DNA of 64,000 bases from Saprospiraceae bacterium (lineage in GTDB: Bacteria; Bacteroidota; Bacteroidia; Chitinophagales; Saprospiraceae), in NCBI GenBank assembly GCA_020630775.1, contig JAHDIN010000008.1:1-64000 (forward strand), written 5' to 3'. The number at the start of each line of letters is the position of its first letter. The first letter of the stretch is position 1. Of this stretch, positions 1-9,085 are shown in pieces. The notes beneath the pieces are model-generated. The model saw only the letters and a list, made by a program, of their open reading frames with translations. It did not search any database and had not been told where the DNA came from. The position numbers were made by a program, and so were the translations under genes.

Positions 1-556
1 GTATAGTTATTTTAAATATTTTCCAAAATGAGCTTTAGTTGGGACTTGATACAAAGGCAAACAAAAATCAAGGCTTCACGCATTTTCTAACGGCTGAATG
101 AATTGAAATCCCTAAACAAGCGCAAACTCGCCTTCGGCTCAAACATGCCATTGTTTTTAACGGCATTTAAATTCATAAAGCCTAAAATGCGTAAGGCCAT
201 ATCGAATCCCTCATCACCCTGTCTCTTGCGCACGCCATTCAATATAAATAACTTACAATCTAGAAACTCGGTAAATTAATTTTTATCCCAATTATTTCAA
301 AATGCACCCGTTCGGGTGGAAGTGGTATCTCACAAAGGTCTTTGCTTTGTATTGTAAAACTTAAGGAATACTCAATAAGAGATTTTTACTTGAAGTTATG
401 ACGACAACATACTTAATTAAACGTACGTGTATGTGCGTCTAAATATTTCGGTATTGATACTTGCCTGTTCCTCCAAATTTTCAGATAAACATATAATGCT
501 TTCAATCGAACAACTGAAAGTTCTACCAAATTTAAAACTACATAAAATCAAATATC
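1..556. other. Intergenic, no supportable gene
   Basis: No convincing gene is visible. An imperfect inverted repeat pairs the stretch around 72-86 (ending ACGCATTTT) with 183-197 (starting AAAATGCGT). A short hairpin CACCC-GTTC-GGGTG lies at 305-318. The heptamer TAACGGC occurs twice, near 88 and 157. A frame open from about 288 to 408 has no plausible start. The segment may be a decayed repeat element, but that is only inference. The 3' end must contain the promoter of the secreted protein that starts at 557. Confidence 0.4.
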
Positions 557-2095
557 ATGAAAACAAATATGCTCATATCAGCGATGACTTTTCTACTCTT
601 AGTTTATCTAGGTGTTGATGTCATGGCTCAACAATCTACAATTTCTTACAATGCTGATTCGGAAGCAGCTGGTACCAATATGAATGGCCCCCATTTATTG
701 CTTGAAGAAACTGGAGACGCAGGTAATGGCTCTCAAGGAGGTGGTGTTAGTGATGATGGATGGGCCAGACTATGGTTTAAAAACTCGTCAAGTCCTTCAG
801 ACAGGTGGAGTTTTCTTGCACGACCTCATTCGGGTGCAACAGATAACGATGGTGTGATCACTCAACCATTAGTAATGGCGCATAATGCCGTTCAAAAATT
901 TGGTTTTGGTTCAGACGGTACATTAAGAATCAATAAACAATATACATTACCTAACACGGATGGAACCACTGGTCAAGTGATGAGTACAGATGGAAATGGC
1001 AGTGTTACATGGACTACACCAACAGGAGGAGGTGCTACAAATCTTTTAGAAGATGCTGATTCAGATTCTAAAGTTTCTTTTTTAGAAGGATCAACTGGAA
1101 CTGACACAGACACCATGATTGTAGAAATCGGTCAAGGATCAGGTTCTCAGGAAATTGTAAGATTTAGCAATACATCAGTACTATCCAGTCGCCGACTTAG
1201 TATTAGTATGAATAGTACACCAACTGCTCCACAACTAAGATTAACAGAATCTACAGGTTCGGATGCATCACGCTTATTTTTTACAAATGAAGCTACTGGC
1301 AACAATTGGAATCTTACCGGTAATGGAGGATCAAATGCTAATAATGTAAGATTCAATATTAATTACAATGGAAACCAAAGAGTTTCTTATCAAGAGGCTG
1401 ATAGTACCCTTTACGTACTTAATAATATTAGCACCTATACTGACACACAAGATGAATCATATGTATCATTTACCAATGCGCAAACCCAAACATCTGGTAA
1501 TGAATTTAGAATAACTGGTGATCCAAGTAATACAGGAACAGAAGCAGCATATATGCACTTTGATTGGAAAAGCACAAGTCTTGAAAGAGATTTTTTGACA
1601 TTCAATACGGATATCAGTGGAGGATTTCCTACAATTGAAATGCACCAGAACGTAGGTATTGGCACTTTACCATACACTTCAGGATCTTTCGATTACAAAT
1701 TACACGTGGATGATGCTGGTTCTAATGCTGCTGCACATTTTGGACCACATAGTAGTCAATCAATAGGTTACGTAACCATTAATCGACCTGCAGGTACCTC
1801 AAACTCTGTATTGAGATTAAGAGAAGCAGGCAATCAAATTGCCGACTTTAAAGCAGGAGATATTACGCTTGAAGAACCTACTACAATTCGTGAAGATGTT
1901 ACAATTATTGGCGGAGACTTAGATGTCAGAAGTGGTCACATTACCGTAAACGACTTCTTAAGAGTTGAACCAATTACCACTCCCCCAACATGTGCCGCAG
2001 GTGGTGCAAATAATGGAACAGTCATTTTCCAAGTAAGCGGTGCTACAAAAAAGTTGAGAGTTTGTGTTGATGGATCTTGGGAAAATCTTCATTAA
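557..2095 (+). CDS. Secreted adhesin/tail-fibre-like protein
   Basis: A 512-residue protein with a clear signal peptide (about residues 1-24, hydrophobic FLLLVYLGV, cleavage near MAQ-QST). The rest is Gly/Ser/Thr/Asn-rich and predicted to be mostly beta. Around residues 131-152 is the LPNTDGTTGQVMSTDGNG motif, which recurs in many Bacteroidota extracellular proteins that resemble phage tail fibres. Two Cys near the C-terminus (PTCAAGG and LRVCVDG) could form a disulfide. No T9SS sorting domain is obvious at the C-terminus. It stands alone and is followed by hairpins. Role unknown; surface or extracellular structural protein is the best guess. Confidence 0.75.
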   Translation: MKTNMLISAMTFLLLVYLGVDVMAQQSTISYNADSEAAGTNMNGPHLLLEETGDAGNGSQGGGVSDDGWARLWFKNSSSPSDRWSFLARPHSGATDNDGVITQPLVMAHNAVQKFGFGSDGTLRINKQYTLPNTDGTTGQVMSTDGNGSVTWTTPTGGGATNLLEDADSDSKVSFLEGSTGTDTDTMIVEIGQGSGSQEIVRFSNTSVLSSRRLSISMNSTPTAPQLRLTESTGSDASRLFFTNEATGNNWNLTGNGGSNANNVRFNINYNGNQRVSYQEADSTLYVLNNISTYTDTQDESYVSFTNAQTQTSGNEFRITGDPSNTGTEAAYMHFDWKSTSLERDFLTFNTDISGGFPTIEMHQNVGIGTLPYTSGSFDYKLHVDDAGSNAAAHFGPHSSQSIGYVTINRPAGTSNSVLRLREAGNQIADFKAGDITLEEPTTIREDVTIIGGDLDVRSGHITVNDFLRVEPITTPPTCAAGGANNGTVIFQVSGATKKLRVCVDGSWENLH

Positions 2096-2570
2096 GAATT
2101 AATAAAATGATTGAGAAGGACTACGTAACAATGGCACTTCTCCAAGGCTTTGGTGATAACAAATAGGGTTTAAAATCAGCTAAAATCTGATTTTATGAAG
2201 CTGTCTCAGGGATTGACTCTGAGGCAGTTTGTAGTATCTGGATTGAATGAGTGACCCTCAAATTAAATTGGCTTCAATTATTATTAATTCATAGTAAGAC
2301 CATAAAATTTTGAATTGGGTAAAAGAATTATGTAACTTAACACGAATCTCTTGTTGAAGTAAAAAATGCAAAACTTAATAGTCTAAAATCATCTAAATTC
2401 TTTTGCTACCTACTTTGCACTTTTAGGATTATGTTTTCTAAGATTATTATTATTATTATACCGAGGTGGTTATCCGTTATATTTAAGAGACAACAATACG
2501 AACTTTTCTTACCTATGTAATTGTGTACACAAAAAATGTATTGATGAATACTTTAGATTTTAGTTTTATT
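2096..2570. other. Intergenic gap between convergent genes
   Basis: Apart from the hairpins at 2172-2227 I see no gene or other structure. The stretch is AT-rich, with a short ATT microsatellite near 2443-2460. Confidence 0.5.
2172..2227. terminator. Two hairpins after secreted-protein gene
   Basis: A perfect 8-bp inverted repeat, AAAATCAG (2172-2179) and CTGATTTT (2187-2194), is followed by a second near-perfect stem, CTGTCTCAG (2201-2209) and CTGAGGCAG (2219-2227). They lie between the rightward gene ending at 2095 and the leftward gene ending at 2571. The T-tracts are short, so efficiency is uncertain. Confidence 0.45.
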
Positions 2571-3629
2571 TCAAAATGTTACATCCATCGTAAAAAGAAA
2601 AAATCGTGAAATTGCTTCCACTTTTTCCGTGTATTGAAATGTATCATAAAAGGACTCAAAGATTATGTGCTTCGTATTCAGTAAGTTATATCCCTTAACT
2701 CCAATTTTTAGATTTCTATTATTAAAGTCTATGCTTCTATGAGCAAACAATGTATAATTGCTAAAGTCTCGGCCTTCTATATTTCTGTAGCTTAATTCTA
2801 ATCCTACTCGTAAAACTTTTTTGTTATAAAAGATTGAAGTTTTAGCCGAGTAAGTTTGAATAGGAGTTGCTTGGTTATTGAGTTGATTTATAAATGAAAT
2901 ATTGTTAGAAGAGGCTCTACCAAAAACTTTTAAATGAAAATTTTTTCTTAAAACTAATGAAGACTCCAATCCCACCAATAATAATGTAGATTGAACATTG
3001 TCTAGCTGATTGCTATCCAGCCTATTATTCTTTGCTTCAGAATATTCACAAAATATCCTAATATTTGATTTGATTGATGGAATAAATTTGTCAAAACTGC
3101 TGTAAAAATTCAGCCTACTATTAACAGTAGATATCTTAGGACTGCTTATTGTTATTGCATCTGAAGAAAAACGAAAATCATTAAACAGTTCATCAGAGTT
3201 AAATCGATAATTGATTCGAAAATTAAGGTTAGCTAAACTCCTAATCCATTTTTTTTGCAGGCTTAAAAATACTTCCTGTTGTTTAATATTGGATATTAAA
3301 GGACTTATTTCCAGTATATTCTGAGGATTTGCAAAAGATACTATTTTGAAAAGAAACTCATCCGATAAAGGGGCGTTTTTATACTTCAGACCAAAGTTAT
3401 AAAAGAATGTAGCGGTTTGAGAATTTGACAAGTTAACTGTCAAAATATGAGAATTGGTTTCTCTTGTATTACCTAAAGATTCCATTTGATATCGGTAACG
3501 AGAGAAAGTATTATTGACTACTAGGTTTAATGATTTACCTAAATCAACATTAATGATAGGAGAAAATACCGCCCGAAGTGAGTTAAGCCTGTTATCCTCA
3601 TTTGCAATTTCTGATTGAAATAGTTCCAA
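2571..3629 (-). pseudogene. C-terminal barrel of frameshifted TonB-receptor-like protein
   Basis: Beta-barrel C-terminal half of the gene that begins at 5259. The frame is open upstream of 3629 all the way to the A9 tract (3893-3901 on the plus strand) and has no good start of its own. Removing one base of that tract joins it to the upstream fragment as a single frame of about 895 residues. The protein is rich in alternating hydrophobic strands and ends in Phe (TMDVTF), as expected of an outer-membrane barrel (OMP_b-brl type). Whether it is expressed depends on slippage, phase variation or a sequencing error. If the shift is real and fixed, this fragment is dead. Confidence 0.7.
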
Positions 3630-3882
3630 TTTTTTTGAATAAATATGACTCCTCCCATCAAGTGTTTTGTCAAATACCCCCGTGCTGAGAGAAAAAGTTA
3701 AGCCCTTTGTCTTTTTAATACATTTCGCAGAAATCTGGAATTGATTTAATTGGATGGGGAAGTTTTGTCTTATTTCATCATCTTGATTTAATTCAAAGAA
3801 ATTGTTGTAGAGAGAATCTTGTAAGTCAACTTGTTGATGTAGGTTTGATATTATAGCACTCGATTTTATCTGAAATAATGCA

Positions 3883-5259
3883 CTACTGTTTATTTTTTTT
3901 TGTTAATACGAGGGAAGAAAATCCTTTTGGATCAAATATATCGACATCATAGAAAGATAAATTATTAGATTGGTCAAAAAATGATTGGATTGTGTTGCTA
4001 CTGCTTGTTTGTTTGGAAATATCTAGGTTAATAGTGGCATCAAAATGGGTATTCGTTCGGTTGTTGAAATAATTTAAATTAAGGTTTGAGGTTAAGTATT
4101 TTTCGTTGTTATTAAAAATGTTTTGTGTACTTAGAAACAAATCCCCAATGCCGGAAATGTTTTGTGTTGTAGTACCTGAATTTTGTTCATCGCTCTTTTT
4201 TGCAAAGCTTATTGACCCTAACGCTTTCAAATTTTGATTTAACTGAAAATCGAATCTAAAAGAAGTTAATAGATTTTTTGAGTTATCTACGAGAACAGAT
4301 GGAACATTCCCATTCAATATTCTTCTTTTATTGATAAAGCCATAATCATTTTCAATACGTACAAATTTGTCATCATTAATACTTCCAAAGTTATACTGAA
4401 GACTTTCCAAATCATATTGATTCCCAGTATTACCATTATCTGAAAACAAAAAGTACTTCTTATTTTTTGAAATGGAGAATAAGTTAAAGTGACAGAAGTA
4501 TTTCAACTCATCTCCATATCCAGTACCAGCAAGCACATTCCCATTTATAATTTTTTTTGCTTTGTCAGATAAAATAAGATTTAGTGCAATATCACGTGAA
4601 TTCTTCATTCCCTTAAAAAGTGGATTATGTGTGTAATTATGTAATACTTCAACTTCACTGATAAACTCACTTTTAATACTCTTAGTACCCAAGGTATAAT
4701 TCCGGCCCAAAATATCTGATCCTTCTATAAGCAACTTCTCAATTGACTGATTGTTAATTTTTATTTCACCATCCTCACTAATTGAAAACCCCGGTATTTT
4801 TTTTAAAATATCTTCTACAACATTTTCTGTTGAATCCCTAAACTCATTTAGATTATATATGGTAGTATCTCCTTTGGTGGTTACCGGAAGTTTGCTTTCT
4901 GAAATGACGATATCATCTATCAATTTTTGTGTTGGGGATAGAACAATGTCGAGATCAACTTTGAATTTCTTTTGGAGGAATATTTTAAAGGGTTCATAAC
5001 CAATGAATCTGCATTCAAGTAGTACTATCTCAATGGAATCATGCAGCTCCAAAGTAAAATATCCATCCTTATCGCAAACATAGTAATCGCAAAGCTTATT
5101 ACTTAAGCTATCACGTACCGATACTATGGCTAATTCTAAATAGCCACCACTTTGATCGGTAGCTTGACCTGAGATAGTCCAATCTTGGGAGTAAACACAG
5201 ATTGAAACAAAACAAGAAATAGTTAAATACAAGCTGCGTAAACCAATTCTTAACATCAA
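3883..5259 (-). CDS. TonB-receptor-like outer membrane protein, N-terminal part
   Basis: A 458-residue product: signal peptide (residues 1-24, ending CVYSQ), a carboxypeptidase-regulatory-like domain (about 28-110), a plug-like domain (about 125-235, with KIPGFSISEDGEIKINN), then the first barrel strands. It stops at TAG just after nine A residues on the coding strand. Dropping one A continues straight into the barrel encoded down to 2571. Its ATG overlaps the TGA of the GLPGLI gene upstream (5256-5259), implying translational coupling. Receptor-like genes of this type sit beside GLPGLI genes in many Bacteroidota, and the pair probably acts at the outer membrane. Substrate unknown. Confidence 0.75.
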   Translation of the reverse strand: MMLRIGLRSLYLTISCFVSICVYSQDWTISGQATDQSGGYLELAIVSVRDSLSNKLCDYYVCDKDGYFTLELHDSIEIVLLECRFIGYEPFKIFLQKKFKVDLDIVLSPTQKLIDDIVISESKLPVTTKGDTTIYNLNEFRDSTENVVEDILKKIPGFSISEDGEIKINNQSIEKLLIEGSDILGRNYTLGTKSIKSEFISEVEVLHNYTHNPLFKGMKNSRDIALNLILSDKAKKIINGNVLAGTGYGDELKYFCHFNLFSISKNKKYFLFSDNGNTGNQYDLESLQYNFGSINDDKFVRIENDYGFINKRRILNGNVPSVLVDNSKNLLTSFRFDFQLNQNLKALGSISFAKKSDEQNSGTTTQNISGIGDLFLSTQNIFNNNEKYLTSNLNLNYFNNRTNTHFDATINLDISKQTSSSNTIQSFFDQSNNLSFYDVDIFDPKGFSSLVLTKKNKQ

Positions 5260-6026
5260 TTTCTACTTGCTTTGTATGCTGAGATTGTCTTGTATTTATC
5301 TTTTTCAATTGCATAATCCGAGGGAGGATCATAGTTAGTTACTGTTGATGTAGCCGTAGATAATGATTCTACCTTAAGTAGTAAATTTATGGTAAACTTC
5401 TCATAATTATCCCAAGTAATTTGCTCTCCATTTGATGGAAGTTTAATGTGCTCAACTGCGTAGTCACTTTTCTTATATGAGATCAAGGAGTATTTTACCT
5501 TATTGTCTTTTGTGTGTGCATTGACTATTAGCCCCGGCAGTCCATTAAGCTTATAGGGACCATAAGGAACAGGAATTGACTCAGTATACCAAACGATATA
5601 TTCTCGATTACCAAATGAACCACTAGCCTTTACACATTTCAAATCTCCAATCATTTTAGTTTCTTCGTGTATGGTCCAGTTTATGGTAGGAATAGATTCT
5701 TTAACAATAAAAAGTCTATTGCCCGGACATACATCAATTTTACTAGTCATTTCATTCTTACTATGATTCATATAAACCGGAAAACCTTCATGGTCTGGAA
5801 TCTCTACTAGAATAGCTCCTCCGCTATTTTGATATTTCTCTTTTGATGGCCAATCATTATGAATATAGATACTTTTATTATTGCCGAAATACAATGTATT
5901 TACTCCATCGTGCATTTTCCCCTTTTGAATTTTGGTTTCACAAAGGTAAACAGCTTCATAGTAGTTTTGTGAAATACATGATGATGCATGAAAAAATATG
6001 ACCAGTGAAAAAAGCACTTCTAGCAT
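5256..6026 (-). CDS. GLPGLI family protein
   Basis: A 256-residue periplasmic protein with a signal peptide (about residues 1-20, ending SCISQ). The diagnostic GLPGLI hexapeptide is at residues 162-167, within LNGLPGLIVNAH. This family is restricted to Bacteroidota, has no established biochemical role, and is commonly encoded beside a carboxypeptidase-regulatory-like outer-membrane barrel protein, as here: the receptor-like gene starts inside this gene's stop codon. The signal peptide has an SSC that could be read as a weak lipobox, but ordinary signal peptidase I cleavage fits better. The family call is sound; the function is unknown. Confidence 0.85.
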   Translation of the reverse strand: MLEVLFSLVIFFHASSCISQNYYEAVYLCETKIQKGKMHDGVNTLYFGNNKSIYIHNDWPSKEKYQNSGGAILVEIPDHEGFPVYMNHSKNEMTSKIDVCPGNRLFIVKESIPTINWTIHEETKMIGDLKCVKASGSFGNREYIVWYTESIPVPYGPYKLNGLPGLIVNAHTKDNKVKYSLISYKKSDYAVEHIKLPSNGEQITWDNYEKFTINLLLKVESLSTATSTVTNYDPPSDYAIEKDKYKTISAYKASRN

Positions 6027-6098
6027 AATATTAATTTTAATTATAAAAGATGTATGGATAAAATTTATTACCCATACACTTGTTCTTAAAAATCTTAT

Positions 6099-6443
6099 TC
6101 AACTACTAAAATCAGGTGGGCTAAAGGCTCTATTACAAAAATACACATGCCCAATAAAACAAGCACACCATGCAAACCTTGCGTAAGCTTCCTGACAAGT
6201 TTCGGCCTCCGCATAACAAGTTCCGTCAGGAAACGAATAGGAGCATCTCACAAGACCACCAACTTCTATATTTGGGAGTAGGTTGTTAAATGTTGATTGG
6301 TATTCATGAATACACCCGTCTTCAAATTCTAGAACTACATCAACCAAGTCACCCGCATTTAATGGAGTTGGTTCTTCTAAAACTAAATCATTAGTACTAG
6401 AAAAACAAAATAAAGAGACAATAAGATAAGATAGAATTTTCAT
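6099..6443 (-). CDS. Small Cys-rich secreted protein, unknown
   Basis: A 114-residue protein when read from ATG 6443 (MKILSYLIVSLFCFSS), which gives a normal signal peptide; an upstream ATG at 6470 would add nine residues before it. The mature part is acidic and has several Cys (GCIHEY, RCSYSF, TCYAEAETCQ, WCACF, FCNRAF), suggesting disulfides outside the cytoplasm. No family recognised. It is transcribed toward the GLPGLI gene and separated from it by about 70 bases, so it may belong to the same unit. Confidence 0.55.
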   Translation of the reverse strand: MKILSYLIVSLFCFSSTNDLVLEEPTPLNAGDLVDVVLEFEDGCIHEYQSTFNNLLPNIEVGGLVRCSYSFPDGTCYAEAETCQEAYARFAWCACFIGHVYFCNRAFSPPDFSS

Positions 6444-6545
6444 CTTATAAAATTTTAATGATCCTCGCATTTAAAGGGTTTGAGGAATCGCCCTAAATCA
6501 TGATTTATTTTAAAGATCTTCCAGTTTGAATGCCTTGACGAAAGA

Positions 6546-7115
6546 ATGGCCAAGGCTCGGGATTACTGGATATTCTCTTATTTGCGCCAAGGTATGAACA
6601 TGAAGGATATTGCGTCTCTTAAATGGAAAAACCTCAAGGATGATAAACTTGAATTTATAAGAGAGAAAACTAAAAGGACCAAGAAATCAGAGATCAAAAC
6701 TATTATAGTCTATCTCACACCTGAAGCAATCGATATAATTGAACGCTGGGGAACTGACAATAAAAAGGCTGACAATTACATATTCCGTATATTGGATGAA
6801 AGCATGTCCGAAGAAAGAAAGCTTCGGGTTAAGAACCAGGCTATCAAAGTGGTTAACGACTGGATGAAAAAGATAGCTAAAGAACTTGAGTTTGATGTCT
6901 CCCCTACTATGTACTATGCTAGGCATTCTTATTCGACCATTTTACGAAACTCAGGTGCTTCATTAGAATATATCTCCAAAGCACTAGGACATAAAGACTT
7001 AGTCACCACGGAAAAGTATCTTGATAGTTTCGAGGAAGAAAAGGCTAGAGCGTTTAATGAGAAGTTATTGAGTACCGGCAATAGGGATTTGAAGGTTAGT
7101 CATAAGGCAGGGTAA
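6546..7115 (+). pseudogene. Tyrosine recombinase, N-terminally truncated
   Basis: Only the catalytic domain of a phage-type (tyrosine) integrase is present. Visible motifs are GMNMKDIASLKW, YYARHSYS (R126, H127), LGHK (H149) and the nucleophile context TTEKYL (Y158). The first conserved Arg after the GM turn is Asn, as in several Bacteroidota integrases. The open frame starts only at 6504, after an in-frame TGA, so the SAM-like core-binding and arm-binding domains (normally some 150-200 residues) are missing. It overlaps the 3' end of the convergent GNAT gene (7100-7115). Probably a relic of an integrated element; the retained catalytic residues mean decay is recent or partial. Confidence 0.75.
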
Positions 7116-7687
7116 TCTGTACATATCTGGATTAGATCATAATACATTAATCTTGTCCTTAATTCTTTTTCGTCTTTTCTGTTATGATTGTTGTGATATT
7201 CCAGTTCCTTTTCTTCGTCCTCTATCAAGTAAATAAAGCCGTTCTTCGAATAATAATTTAATGCTGAAGGCTCATTATAGGCATCAACAGTTATAAATCT
7301 ACATCCAGTCTTATTCTCATCATCAGCAAACCATGCCTTTATGAAATTCATTAATTGACTACCGATCCCTTGTCGGCAATAAGCTTCATGTACACCGAGT
7401 CTACCAATCTTTACTGCAGGGAAAGAAGGATGTCTATTTTTAGGATATGAAATATTTTTCTTAGCCGCTTTTCGTTGTGGTTTTTCAAGGTCTTGGACAA
7501 AAAGCGAGTCGTTCGAAAGAGTAAAAGCACAAATAATTTGTGTAGGGTTTGAATCTAAAGTAAAACAATAAGTTTTACCTAAAAGAGCTTTATTGTATTC
7601 AAATGAGTCGACTTTAAAAAATTCTGTTAAATCTTCTACCTCACATTTGAAACTATCAAGATCTAATTCTCTTGATAGCCTCATCAT
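7100..7687 (-). CDS. GNAT acetyltransferase, probable toxin
   Basis: I place the start at 7687 (MMRLSRELDLDSF), giving 195 residues. The longer frame to 7807 overlaps the small upstream gene and lacks homology-like content. The N-terminal FKCEVEDLTEFFKVDSFEY and GKTYCFTL resemble the opening of GNAT toxins (F-x-C...L-x-x-F-x...A/S-x...T-Y). The acetyl-CoA loop is RLGVHEAYCRQGIGSQLM. A late YYSKNGF and RTRLMYYDL complete the fold. GNAT toxins of this type acetylate aminoacyl-tRNA; that is family knowledge, not shown here. It follows a 53-residue gene by 19 bases, the arrangement of a type II toxin-antitoxin pair. Confidence 0.7.
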   Translation of the reverse strand: MMRLSRELDLDSFKCEVEDLTEFFKVDSFEYNKALLGKTYCFTLDSNPTQIICAFTLSNDSLFVQDLEKPQRKAAKKNISYPKNRHPSFPAVKIGRLGVHEAYCRQGIGSQLMNFIKAWFADDENKTGCRFITVDAYNEPSALNYYSKNGFIYLIEDEEKELEYHNNHNRKDEKELRTRLMYYDLIQICTDYPAL

Positions 7688-7706
7688 TGTGCAATCATTG
7701 AGAAGA

Positions 7707-7868
7707 TTAATGCTTTTCTGCAACTTTTTTAGCCTTGGTAAGTATTGACTTAGCTGTCTTAATTTCTTCAGAAAAATCAAGTTTCTTTTTTGGCGAAGAA
7801 ATTTCATTTAGAAATCTTTCAGCCTCCTTGCCTTTTAAAATAGGCGTCGGATTGATTGTGAGCGCCAT
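7707..7868 (-). CDS. 53-aa antitoxin-like protein upstream of GNAT
   Basis: A short gene reading MALTINPTPILKGKEAERFL at its N-terminus and ending KKVAEKH. The TPxLxGKEAERFL-type motif followed by a charged, Lys/Glu-rich helical tail resembles the small proteins that precede GNAT-type genes in many bacteria and archaea. The stop at 7707-7709 lies 19 bases before the GNAT start. No DNA-binding fold is evident in the short sequence. I infer an antitoxin or partner role from size and position only; cognate binding is untested. Confidence 0.65.
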   Translation of the reverse strand: MALTINPTPILKGKEAERFLNEISSPKKKLDFSEEIKTAKSILTKAKKVAEKH

Positions 7869-8291
7869 AATGTAGTTTTTGTCTTTCAGTTAATAAGCCA
7901 CCTTACTGCTGGGATGCAAATGGTATTTAATGTGGTTTATCCTCTTTAGGATTGGTTGTTATATCATCTCAGAGTAGGTTGGAATTGAAAATGTATGTAA
8001 CAAAAGTGTTATACACACTTTACTTGTACAAATTAACGCAAAAACCATGACAATAGTTACACCTAAAGCCTTGTAATTCAGTCGGGTAGGCTATTTGTAG
8101 GAAGAAAATTTAGTGATTAAATCAACCATGAAGTGATGACAAACACTTGTAAATCAATAATATACAACCATATTTTTCCCTATTAATCAATAGTTAGCAC
8201 TAGAAATCCATACATAAATAAAATTAAAAAGAGTCAATAAGAAAGGACATGGTGTCGAATTTAAGCAGCTAATTCCTTAAAACATACATAG
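7869..8291. other. Intergenic, divergent control region
   Basis: About 420 bases lie between the leftward antitoxin-like gene and the remnant upstream of 8549. The only structure I see is the inverted repeat at 8003-8021. No gene is supportable. Confidence 0.45.
8003..8021. promoter_or_regulatory. Inverted repeat, possible operator
   Basis: AAAGTGT (8003-8009) and ACACTTT (8015-8021) form a perfect 7-bp inverted repeat around TATAC. It lies about 135 bases before the antitoxin-like gene. Its link to that gene is speculative. Confidence 0.25.
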
Positions 8292-8548
8292 GATTTTAAT
8301 ATTCAACCTAGTTATATAGTCAGCTTTTTACTTCTCATTTACGCTTATCTATCTGATTCTCAAGCTAATAAAAAGGTGAATTTAATGATATTGGAAGTTG
8401 TGAGAATTGCGGGAGGATTGGCAATACTAGTAATCTTGATTATTTACTACAACTTGAGGACTTAATAGTAGAAAATGACGTTTCAGAACATATAAGTGTT
8501 TTTGAGTTAGACCAAATACTTGGAGATGAGTGTAAGATTAATGGTAAT
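8292..8548 (+). other. Disrupted 5' part of the following gene
   Basis: The frame of the gene at 8549 stays open upstream to 8372 and encodes a sensible acidic segment (SCENCGRIGNTSNLDYLLQL), but is then closed by TAA at 8369-8371. In another frame, 8292-8375 encodes a signal-peptide-like stretch (YIVSFLLLIYAYLSDSQANK). Adding one A to the A5 tract at 8370-8374 fuses the two in a natural order: signal peptide, then mature protein. No ATG precedes the signal-like segment. The gene therefore looks 5'-damaged, or it needs a non-standard start and a frameshift. Confidence 0.5.
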
Positions 8549-9076
8549 TTGGACGAAGTTTGTGCTGTTCAAAAAATTAAAGATTGGGCACAGGAAAGCG
8601 AAGATAATTATAACGAGCTTGATCCAGACTCTCATCTTGATTGTAGATCCTTCGATTTTGAGGATAAATCCCTCCTTGGAAACTATCAGGTTGCAGGTGT
8701 GTCGGGCCTAATGTTAGATTATTGGAGTTGGTGTCCGGGTACTAGTGAGTTCAAATTCAGATCTGCTGTTTCGTTTGATCCTATTTATTTCGAAATGCCT
8801 AGAAGAAGAGCTAATGGTAAAGTTATTCCTCGTGCAGAAGCACAAAGAATCTGTGCTGAAGCAGTATATTATGCTGAAGAAACTTTAGAATGGGAATTAG
8901 CTGATGAATGTTATGCAACTCAAGTAACATCTGGAGCTCTGCAAACTATGTTTGTTAGAAAAATGAATTCGTTTGTTAAAAATGTAGGAGGAAGAGTTAC
9001 TCTCAAAAATAACTACCCCCCTATCGATCTGACAATTGCGTCTTATTTATTACCAGGACTAGGACCATGTTATTAA
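8549..9076 (+). CDS. Unknown, formerly secreted protein
   Basis: The frame provides 175 residues from a TTG, but coding continuity extends to about 8372 without an ATG, so the true N-terminus is uncertain. No family recognised. Features: LDCRSFDFE, WSWCPGTSEF, an Arg-rich PRRRANGKV, ICAEAVYYAEETLEWELADECY and a C-terminal LPGLGPCY. The scattered Cys and the signal-peptide-like sequence just upstream in another frame suggest a secreted or periplasmic protein. The gene at 9086 follows after nine bases, so the two probably form one unit. It sits in the accessory strip between the integrase remnant and tRNA-Arg. Confidence 0.5.
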   Translation: MDEVCAVQKIKDWAQESEDNYNELDPDSHLDCRSFDFEDKSLLGNYQVAGVSGLMLDYWSWCPGTSEFKFRSAVSFDPIYFEMPRRRANGKVIPRAEAQRICAEAVYYAEETLEWELADECYATQVTSGALQTMFVRKMNSFVKNVGGRVTLKNNYPPIDLTIASYLLPGLGPCY

Positions 9077-9085
9077 AAATTATAT

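Noticed and set aside
302-364. A 20-codon frame beginning MHPFGWKWYL
   Set aside because: Short, no signal or operon context; spans a hairpin in a segment with no other coding sign.
427-618. A 63-codon frame overlapping the start of the secreted protein gene
   Set aside because: Overlaps the signal-peptide region of a better supported gene in another frame and has no recognisable features.
7687-7807. A longer GNAT protein starting at 7807
   Set aside because: The extra 40 residues overlap the 53-residue partner gene and are Lys/Leu-rich without family similarity; the start at 7687 fits GNAT toxins.
8385-8465. A 26-residue hydrophobic peptide MILEVVRIAGGLAILVILII...
   Set aside because: It overlaps the open frame that leads into the gene at 8549 and is more simply explained as the out-of-frame reading of that segment.
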